Positions 56,984 through 64,000 of a stretch of 64,000 nt of DNA are shown one piece after another. The position numbers were made by a program, and so were the translations under genes. This DNA is from Onchidella celtica (lineage: Eukaryota; Mollusca; Gastropoda; Systellommatophora; Onchidiidae): assembly GCA_963931925.1 (NCBI GenBank), contig OZ007583.1, positions 11,609,276 to 11,673,275 of the forward strand, given 5' to 3'. Position 1 is the stretch's first letter. Each line of letters starts with the position of its first letter. The notes under the pieces are model-generated. The model had not been told where the DNA came from, ran no database searches, and saw nothing but the letters and a program-made list of their open reading frames with translations.

Positions 56984-59900
56984 CTAAATTAGACGTGACA
57001 AAACATCAGCTTGGGAATTGTCACCGCCAGGGATAGCCCGGATAACAAACCGGTATTCCTGGAGTGCAAGACTCCACCTCGTTAATCGAGCATTTTTAGC
57101 CCTGTTAGACTTCAGGAATAACAACGGACGATGGCCCGTTTCAATTATAAACTCGGACATGAGTAGATATCGCGAAAATGCGTTTACAGCAAAAATGATA
57201 GCGAGGCACTCTCGCTCGATAATTGCATAGCGGCATTCCCTATCTAGCAACTTGCGGCTGGCGTATAGACACGGCCGCAAGGTATCGTCTCGTTCCTGTA
57301 ACAACACCGCTCCTAATCCCTTGTCCGACGCATCAGTGCGGACAATAAATATTTGGTTTATATCTGGCAGTATGAGAATGGGGGAAGTCGAAAACAATCG
57401 TTGAACGGTACGAAGTGTATCAGTACATTCGGTTGTCCATTTCACTTTATTAGGAAAATTCTTTCTTGTGAGGTCCGACAACGGAGCTGTAAGCGAAGAA
57501 AAATTTGGAATGAACTTCCTATAATAATTAAGAAAGCCCAATAAACTACGAACTTCTTTCTTAGTTCGAGGGGCTTGGAGCTTTAAGATGGTAGTTATCT
57601 TCTTGTCATCAGGGGTCTGAACGCCGTGGGCAATTGTATGGCCCAGAAAATTAATTTCATTGTATCCTAAAAACACTTTACTGGGTTTCGCCGTAAGGCC
57701 AGCTCGACGAAGAGCAATAAAAACTTGACGTAGGGCTGCGAGGTGGCCCGACCAATCGGTTTCATAAATACAAATGTCGTCAAAATACGACAACACGGAA
57801 TTCATACTCTGGAGCAATATTGTCATCATACGCGAGAAAGTGGCAGGGGCTGTAACTAATCCAAAAGGCATATAGCGCCACTGCATAAGACCCAACGGGG
57901 TCTGAAAAGCGGTATATTGCTTGCTATTCTCATCAAGCGGAATTTGCCAATAGCCTTTGGAAAGGTCAATTTTAGAAAAAATCGTTGCCCTCGCTAACTG
58001 CGCAAAAAGATTCTCCTGGTTGGGAATCGGTTCAGCGTCATATATCGTAACCTCATTAAGTTTACGATAGTCAATACAAAAACGCACTGTATCATCTTTT
58101 TTTTTCACTAAGACGATGGGTGAGTTATATGGGCTCGTCGATCGCTCTATCACTCCCAGGTGAAACATGTTACGTACCTCGGTGATTATAGTCTCCTGTG
58201 CGTGCAGCGGACGCGGGTATGGTTTAACAAAGACGGGTATATCCGTCTTTAATCTTATAACATGCTGTACCAATGAAGTATTACCTGGTAGATCAGTAAA
58301 GACCGTAGTAAACTCGTTAAGCAAATCTCTTATATCTTGTCTTTGCGATTCAGACAGATCTGGATTTATATGTACATCCGAAGTATTTTCAGAAGATTGC
58401 AGTGCGGGGATTGAATGCTCTATCTTAATAGGATCATCATCGTAAACTGAAACTAAGGCCGCATTGGCCTGAGCAACCACATTTCGGCGATTATTCTGAC
58501 GATTATCATCGTCGGACAGGTACTGCTTTAACATATTTATATGGAACACTTTGTCCTGTCCCCGAATCTTGATAAGATAATTTACTCGAGAAAGTCTCTT
58601 TAGGACTTTAAAAGGCCCCTTCCATGTAAGAAGGAGTTTATTTTTCGTCTCCGGAAGGAGAACAAGAGTTTGGTCTCCGACGGCCAAGGTTTGCAATCGG
58701 CTACCCTGATCACGATATACTTTATAAATACTCGCATGCGCAGTCGAAGATTTTTGTGCGAGCTGACATGCATTAAGAATTCGATGTCGCAAGTCTACAA
58801 CGTACTGATATGCAGACCGCGTATCGTTGTCGTCGGTGTCTGATCCGGCGAATAAATCACGGAGTATGGCCATTGGACCACGCGGCTTGCGACCATACAA
58901 TAATTCGAAGGGGGAAAAACCCGTCGATGCGTTCGGTAGTTCTCGGTATGCAAAGAGAATAGCGGGGAGCTGTCGATCCCAATCAGTCGGCTTGTCGGCC
59001 GAAACCCGCGCAAGCATAGCTTTCATGGTAGCATTCCATCGTTCACAGCAGCCATTAGAGTGTGGGTGGTATGGAGATGTCAATCTTTGTTTAATCCCGA
59101 CCAATTGCAAGACTTTCTTAAAAAGTTCAGAGGTAAACTGTGGACCTCTGTCCGATAAAATTTCAACCGGAAATCCAAGACGCGAAAAAACAGTAATAAG
59201 GGCTTCAGCCACATGATCGGCTGAAATGTCTTTTAGTGGAATGGCCTCTGGCCAACGGGTTGCGTAGTCAATGACAGAAAGTATGAAGCGATGTCCTCTG
59301 TCTGACTTGTGTAGAGGGCCAACTATATCTACGGCAACGCGCTCAAATGGTCTGGATACCATTGGCATCTCCTGCAGAGGAGCCCGCGATGCTCTCCCTT
59401 TAGGAGTATGTCTCTGACATACGTCACATGTTGATACGAACCGGTTTACATCTGCGTAAATACTGGGCCAAAAAAATTGCGATAGTATTCGAGACTTAGT
59501 TCTGGCCTTTCCTTGGTGACCCGCCAAGGAAGTGTCATGCGCGAGACGAATAATGTCGCGACGAAAAGATCTTGGTATTACAAGCTGCATAACGGTCTCT
59601 CGCTTATTCCGAAAATTACGATATAATAAGTCATCTTTAATAAGAAACTTAGAGGTATCCGGCGCTGTAGGATCAACTTTAGTAGACAAATGTTTCAATG
59701 TGGGGTCTGACTGTTGCTCATCATGGAATGCACTAGACGTTATGTTCAATTCAATAGTAGGGTTACTCAATGCACTGTCTGCTCGTCGACTCGATTGTAG
59801 GCGTGTTGTCGCACAAGCAACACTCTCATCCTCAGTCCAAATTTCCAAGTTACCGATAGGAAACTTTATTACTTGAGGTACATTCCCTATGATTAAATCA

Positions 59901-60163
59901 GCCACCGGATTAGGCAGTACACATGCGGTAACAATACCTGTGAGAAAAGGTGTATCAATATAAACTTCTGCAAGACGGAATCGCTCTACAGATCCGCCAA
60001 AAGTAATACAAGTTACATCCTTATCCAAAAATTGTGTTGGACGGACTAGTGACTGCCGAACGCCGATAGTCGTGCATCCGGAGTCACGTAGAACGGAAGC
60101 GCGAATCGCGTTCACGCGGCCCTGGTAAAATGTTAATTCACCCAGTTCATGTAGGGCCGACAT
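56984..60163 (-). CDS. pol: Pol polyprotein, protease-integrase-RT-RNase H order
   Basis: 1059 codons. Aspartic protease-like N-terminus (DSG at residues 27-29, DLIIGN near 89). The integrase zinc domain has H209, H216, C246 and C249. The integrase core has D279 (AVDIVGP), D338 (SDRGPQF) and E374 (CCERWN), followed by a GPY/F-type module at about 513-530 (WKGPF). The reverse transcriptase spans about 640-830, with FVKPYPRPL, FSKIDLSKGYWQIPL, MPFGLVTAPATF and catalytic YFDD at 793-796. RNase H spans about 935-1059 (TDASDKGLGAVLLQ, ADVLSR). Integrase precedes RT, opposite to ordinary Ty3/gypsy and matching the Gmr1 lineage; the GPY/F module and RT sequence mark it as gypsy, not copia. It starts shortly after the end of gag. 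Confidence 0.93.
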   Translation of the reverse strand: MSALHELGELTFYQGRVNAIRASVLRDSGCTTIGVRQSLVRPTQFLDKDVTCITFGGSVERFRLAEVYIDTPFLTGIVTACVLPNPVADLIIGNVPQVIKFPIGNLEIWTEDESVACATTRLQSSRRADSALSNPTIELNITSSAFHDEQQSDPTLKHLSTKVDPTAPDTSKFLIKDDLLYRNFRNKRETVMQLVIPRSFRRDIIRLAHDTSLAGHQGKARTKSRILSQFFWPSIYADVNRFVSTCDVCQRHTPKGRASRAPLQEMPMVSRPFERVAVDIVGPLHKSDRGHRFILSVIDYATRWPEAIPLKDISADHVAEALITVFSRLGFPVEILSDRGPQFTSELFKKVLQLVGIKQRLTSPYHPHSNGCCERWNATMKAMLARVSADKPTDWDRQLPAILFAYRELPNASTGFSPFELLYGRKPRGPMAILRDLFAGSDTDDNDTRSAYQYVVDLRHRILNACQLAQKSSTAHASIYKVYRDQGSRLQTLAVGDQTLVLLPETKNKLLLTWKGPFKVLKRLSRVNYLIKIRGQDKVFHINMLKQYLSDDDNRQNNRRNVVAQANAALVSVYDDDPIKIEHSIPALQSSENTSDVHINPDLSESQRQDIRDLLNEFTTVFTDLPGNTSLVQHVIRLKTDIPVFVKPYPRPLHAQETIITEVRNMFHLGVIERSTSPYNSPIVLVKKKDDTVRFCIDYRKLNEVTIYDAEPIPNQENLFAQLARATIFSKIDLSKGYWQIPLDENSKQYTAFQTPLGLMQWRYMPFGLVTAPATFSRMMTILLQSMNSVLSYFDDICIYETDWSGHLAALRQVFIALRRAGLTAKPSKVFLGYNEINFLGHTIAHGVQTPDDKKITTILKLQAPRTKKEVRSLLGFLNYYRKFIPNFSSLTAPLSDLTRKNFPNKVKWTTECTDTLRTVQRLFSTSPILILPDINQIFIVRTDASDKGLGAVLLQERDDTLRPCLYASRKLLDRECRYAIIERECLAIIFAVNAFSRYLLMSEFIIETGHRPLLFLKSNRAKNARLTRWSLALQEYRFVIRAIPGGDNSQADVLSRLI

Positions 60164-60184
60164 GACTGGAATAGCTTTTGATTG

Positions 60185-61408
60185 TCATGAAGATTCAGAA
60201 TGACCGTCAGTCTCATAAGGTGTAGATTTAACAGAGCAGGCATTCGCCGCTTCCATTTTGACGGTACAAAATTTTTGTATGTGGCCTACCCTATTACACC
60301 TAAAACACATAATACGATGAGGATCGTTTCCACGATAAGGCAGACTCTGCGGTCTATCATAATCATGATTATTATCAAAATGCACTCGTCGCGGCGGTCC
60401 CTGAGGCCGGTTATATTGTTGGCCTGGATAGTTGCCACGATAATATGGACGAGGCTCGTAAAGAGAATAGCTCTGGTATCCTCGACGCGGGGATAAATTA
60501 CTGCGATTCGGAAAATCCCTCTGTCTAAAAAAAGGCGGCTCTGATTGAGAGCGCGGATTTGGGGCCTGACGCCGAGTCGGCCTTGAACGATCGTGTCCGG
60601 TTGGCGCTCCTTTGCCCACGTTGGCATAACACGGTGCTGTAGTTGAAGGCTTTGCCAAAGGACGATTTGGGTGGGCGGACGCATAACGTTCCGCACACGA
60701 TGTGATTTCTTCAGAGGATGTCGGTGCCCTCTCTTTAAGGTGGGCAACCAAATCGGAATGACATGCCGTATAGATTTGGTCTTTTAAGACCAAATCATAA
60801 AGTTGAAAATAATTTCCGGTAGTCACGTTCGCGAGTTCGATCCAGCGATCTAAGTAATGTTTCAGCCGATTCACATAAGTTGAGAAATTTTCAGATGGCT
60901 CTGGTTTACATGCGCGAAATCTCTGATGAAAGCCATCTTCGGTATGTTGGAATCGCTTAAGCAGTGCTGTTTTAAGCTTGTCATAGTCGTTGGCATCCTC
61001 TACTTTGAGGCTATGAAATACTTCTAGAGCCTTACCTGTTAGTAAATTAGAAAGGCATGAACTGTACATCGCCTGCTGCCATCCGACGCATTTCGCGTGT
61101 AGCTCGAACCGATGCAAATATGCGTCGATCCGGTCCAGTTTTTCATTAAACGTCGGAAGCTTCGGTTTTGTAGCATATGTATTGCTGGCAGCAGTGGGGG
61201 CTATAAGCGATTCTCGCTCTAATTTCTTTATTGCGAGTTCATGCTCCCTTTTTTCCCTCTCCACAGCCTCTTTTTCTCTCTCTCTTGCTGCTAACCGATC
61301 CTCCCGGTCTCGGTCCTGCTGTACTTGTCGTTCGCACCACGAGGCGCGTTCTTCTTCTGGTATACCCAGGGCCTTGGCAGATTCAATGTATTTCAGAAAA
61401 TCGGCCAT
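60185..61408 (-). CDS. gag: Gag protein with coiled coil and CCHC knuckle
   Basis: 407 codons. The N-terminus is a charged Arg/Glu/Lys-rich helix, likely coiled coil (about residues 20-70). A retroviral/retrotransposon gag core follows (PKLPTFNEKLDRIDAYLHRF, LTGKALEVFHSL, KRFQHTEDGFHQRF, FSTYVNRLKHYLDRW). Next come a basic Arg/Pro/Tyr-rich linker and one zinc knuckle CFRCNRVGHIQKFC (C-x2-C-x4-H-x4-C) near the C-terminus. Expected role: particle assembly and RNA binding. It lies directly upstream of pol. Confidence 0.9.
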   Translation of the reverse strand: MADFLKYIESAKALGIPEEERASWCERQVQQDRDREDRLAAREREKEAVEREKREHELAIKKLERESLIAPTAASNTYATKPKLPTFNEKLDRIDAYLHRFELHAKCVGWQQAMYSSCLSNLLTGKALEVFHSLKVEDANDYDKLKTALLKRFQHTEDGFHQRFRACKPEPSENFSTYVNRLKHYLDRWIELANVTTGNYFQLYDLVLKDQIYTACHSDLVAHLKERAPTSSEEITSCAERYASAHPNRPLAKPSTTAPCYANVGKGAPTGHDRSRPTRRQAPNPRSQSEPPFFRQRDFPNRSNLSPRRGYQSYSLYEPRPYYRGNYPGQQYNRPQGPPRRVHFDNNHDYDRPQSLPYRGNDPHRIMCFRCNRVGHIQKFCTVKMEAANACSVKSTPYETDGHSESS

Positions 61409-62924
61409 AATGTGTATTAGAATCTGTTACTCGTATTGATTCGTATAGAATCAAAACACTAGCACGCTAGTGTGTGCACAATTAATAAGTATTTACCTAC
61501 TGTTACGGTATACCGCGGTATCAATTATATTATCTCTAACAGTTACTCTCTCTCAATATTAATCCAGTGTCCTATGTTACCACTGCTTCGCGAAAAGAAC
61601 GTTCTATCTCTCTCTGTAAATTGCAGGCAGTGTCACCTCCACTGCAAAAAATTTTATCTCTCTCTCTTTGAATATGAATACTAGTAAGGCAGTGCCGTCT
61701 ATTCCACTGCAATAAAATATATATGTATCGCCTTCAATGCGACAAATCAGTATCTTGAGTGATCACTCTCAAAATTTATGTCTCTCTCAACGCGACGAAC
61801 CAGTGTCCTCTGTTATCACTGTCAAAAATGTATCGCTCTCTCAATGCGACGAATCGAAAATATATCTCTCTCTCAACGCGACAAATTTGGAATATCTCTC
61901 TCTTCTCAAAACGCACACACGCAGTGTCCTCTGTTACCACTGCAAAAACTCTCAAAACGCGAACACGCAGTATCCTCTGTTACCACTGCAAAATTATTCT
62001 CTCTATATTCGACGTGAAATTAGCACGTGACCAAAAATTTTGTATCTCTCTCTCTCACATATCAATACCAGATTACAATTCAACGTGGTTTTAGCAAGTG
62101 AAACACCTCAGGCATATATTGTAAACATAGCAATGACAATATACTAGTTTAAAGTTTATAAGGAAGGAAAAAAAAAATACACTAAACAGGACGCTAGACT
62201 CACAAGAAAGACGAACGATAACAGACCCTACAAGTCCTAACTTATATTACAGAAAGTTTAAGAAAAAGACAGGAGAGACATCTTCCTAAAGAAATGTGAG
62301 GAAGCAAGAGAAACGCCACAATCTATACGAATAATGGATCCCTAATAGAACTATTCACAGTGAAGCAAATCCCCCCGAGTTATCAATAGTCACCAAGGCA
62401 CTCCAATATCCTTCGTAATGGCAAAGAAGATATGCTATACTATGATCCCAACCAACCTCCCGCTCTTAAACTAAACATATAGTAAAGGAAAAAAAGCCTG
62501 TAAACACTGAGGGCGGAAAGCACCTCGCCCTCCTCAAAACTGACAATCAGATGGTTCACTTAACTTTTACTAGAGGAATTCAGATGGTGATGTCCTCAAT
62601 CCATAGCTCGTTCCAAGTCCAAAAAAGTGTCGTCTTTCTGTTACAGGTAGATATCTAAGGTGAATGGTGTCCCTCGCCGGTGTCGTCGGGTCAATGGGAT
62701 GATCAGCTCGTTACATGAAATCGAAAGAAAATGTCATATTAATACAACTTAACTATAACCTAAAGTAAAAAGGACCTGAAATCACAATGTTATAACAGTA
62801 CAATATGAAATAATTAACTAAAATGCCTTAGATGGATCTAAGGGTAAGTCTGTCAATAGGTGTAAAGATTAATGTATCCAAATGGCATGACGTTCTTTAA
62901 GTTCTTTAGGGGGTCCATCTCCAG
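61409..62924 (-). other. 5' leader of the gypsy element
   Basis: About 1.5 kb between the 5' LTR and gag. The first bases after the LTR on the element strand are CTGGAGATGGACCCC, the expected place of the primer-binding site (TGG start); I cannot assign the tRNA. The gag-proximal third carries the repeat array listed separately. Confidence 0.65.
61560..62000 (-). repeat. Array of small CAGTG...CACTG hairpin units in the leader
   Basis: On the plus strand CAGTGTCCTCTGTTA(C/T)CACTG and variants occur near 61566, 61628, 61691, 61800, 61922 and 61967. They alternate with TCTCTCTCAA(C/T)GCGAC blocks. Each unit has complementary 5-base ends (CAGTG/CACTG) around 10-12 bases. Confidence 0.8.
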
Positions 62925-64000
62925 TGTTACGAGTCTGGTACTAATGTGGTAGTGCCCTCTAGCTGTTATGAATAGGGTCTTCTCAAAGATCGTATTATGA
63001 CTGCATTTTAAATCGAGAGGTATTTACTATTTACTCTTTCGTACCATGCCACACACTAAGAACAATCTGAATAAGTTTCATAAACAGACCTGCAGGGCCA
63101 CAAATTTAATTACATTAATTACCCTAACAATTTTGGTCTAGATCTATTACATAGTAAAGACAACATCAGCAGCATCAAATCTAAATTCAATAATATGTCA
63201 CTAGAAGTCTTCTCTAGATTCCTATAATAGTATGATAATTCTGACTCACTAACAATTTAAGTATTAATTATCTATCTCTCAGATATAGTCTGCCTACTAT
63301 CTATCAAGCAATATACTAATGTCTCTGGCGACGATGTCATCTCAGCTATTTGTGCCTACCGCTTATAATGGATCAAGCTCGTCAATATAAACTGACGTAG
63401 TTAAGTCTATTGGATCTACTCTAGGATGGGCTGGCAATCCCCAGCCTCATCCAGACAAATCAATCCCAATTCACAGATGTGTATGCCAAACATTCATACT
63501 AGTTGCAAGTCAATATAAATCTTTGTCTTGCATTCTTGGGTAGCACTCCTAGCATATGCGGCAATCCTGTCCTACTGGATAAATTATGTTCAGCTCCTCG
63601 TTCATTGTTGAATCATCAAAGGACAAACACTTACACTTGGTCCCTGGTATTAGAAAAACCAGGGAACAGTAGACAATAGCGGTGGGCATATCTCATTCAA
63701 GCATATGGCTTCATCTCAATGTCTATAGTGGACTAGACATGAATCAAACAGACTTATGATTCTTCAGGCAGAATCGTGCCGACGCCTGCACAGATTGGAA
63801 TTTTCTGTATGGAGTAATGGACATAGGTATGGCTACACTTTTATACTGTGCAGCCACCTGCAAATTACCGTCCAAATCCCTAGATTTGATTGGTGCATCC
63901 ATGCGAGCTCATCTCGCAGTATTAATATATTCTACGTGGGAGTTGGTCACGGCCTTGTACTAAAAACAGACAAGGTCAATTTAAAATGTCAAAACAATTA
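62925..64000 (-). repeat. 5' LTR of the gypsy element (truncated by window end)
   Basis: Starts TGTTACGAGTCTGG on the plus strand exactly as 54891 does, and stays collinear with it to the last base. The expected full end is near 64341, outside the window. Confidence 0.93.

Larger units (their letters stand above)
54891..64000 (-). mobile_element. Gmr1-like Ty3/gypsy LTR retrotransposon (runs off the window)
   Basis: Minus-strand element: 5' LTR from 62925 rightward (incomplete in the window), leader, gag, pol, 3' region, polypurine tract, and 3' LTR 54891-56307. The pol domain order is protease, integrase, RT, RNase H. The overlapping LTR parts (about 1.08 kb) show only about two differences by eye, so the insertion is very young. 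The element looks whole within the window. It inserted in copy 2 of the 54-kb tandem duplication, and the likely target bases are ATTGC at 54886-54890. The matching right-hand duplication is outside the window. Confidence 0.93.

Noticed and set aside
60200-60747. Open frames overlapping gag on both strands.
   Set aside because: Alternative-frame shadows of gag without recognisable features.

Overview
The window is animal nuclear DNA, with no prokaryotic operons, ribosome binding sites or rRNA. It is a repeat-dense intergenic landscape. The mix of non-LTR retrotransposons ending in (ATG)n or (ATT)n, tRNA-derived SINEs, a Gmr1-order gypsy element, a Polinton relic, a THAP gene relic and very long microsatellites fits a marine invertebrate. 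I favour a lophotrochozoan, most likely a mollusc; that is an inference from repertoire, not a proof. I found no complete host gene. The best host-like pieces are a disrupted copy of an invertebrate-expanded nuclease-fold/Cys-rich family (0.78-3.04 kb), a disrupted THAP-domain gene (29.36-30.06 kb) and one possible first exon of a membrane or secreted protein (15.27-15.59 kb).

Layout. 0-8.8 kb: the broken PIN-like gene, a short RTE-type LINE 3' fragment with target-site duplication, and minisatellites. 8.8-12.8 kb: a 5'-truncated LINE (family L) and a possible piggyBac-like remnant. 13-16.3 kb: mostly unrecognised sequence and a polypyrimidine tract. 16.3-20.5 kb: a mosaic of inverted copies of an unclassified long repeat (R), interrupted by a solo LTR, a SINE and LINE tails. 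21.05-28.28 kb: a full-length RTE-type LINE with a full-length family L LINE inserted inside it; both insertions keep 12-bp target-site duplications. 28.3-30.1 kb: another R copy followed by the THAP relic. 30.4-32.8 kb: Polinton packaging-ATPase relic and an L2/CR1-like LINE. 35.3-39.6 kb: a third full-length LINE on the minus strand, apparently inserted in the (AAT)n tail of an L2/CR1-like LINE (39.6-40.6 kb). 40.7-54.9 kb: satellites, two solo LTRs of one family in opposite orientation, SINEs, fold-back elements and very long (GA)n and (ATC)n tracts. 54.9 kb to the end: a young gypsy-type LTR retrotransposon on the minus strand, whose 5' LTR runs off the window.

How the parts relate. The window reads as a stack of insertions whose order can often be deduced: family L into RTE, LINE into a LINE tail, solo LTRs into fold-back or R elements, gypsy into a tandem duplication. 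The most notable system is the gypsy element, whose pol has the order protease-integrase-RT-RNase H (integrase before RT, as in Gmr1). Its two LTRs are almost identical, which points to very recent mobility. The two family L copies, about 15 kb apart, differ at only about a dozen positions by eye and also look recent.
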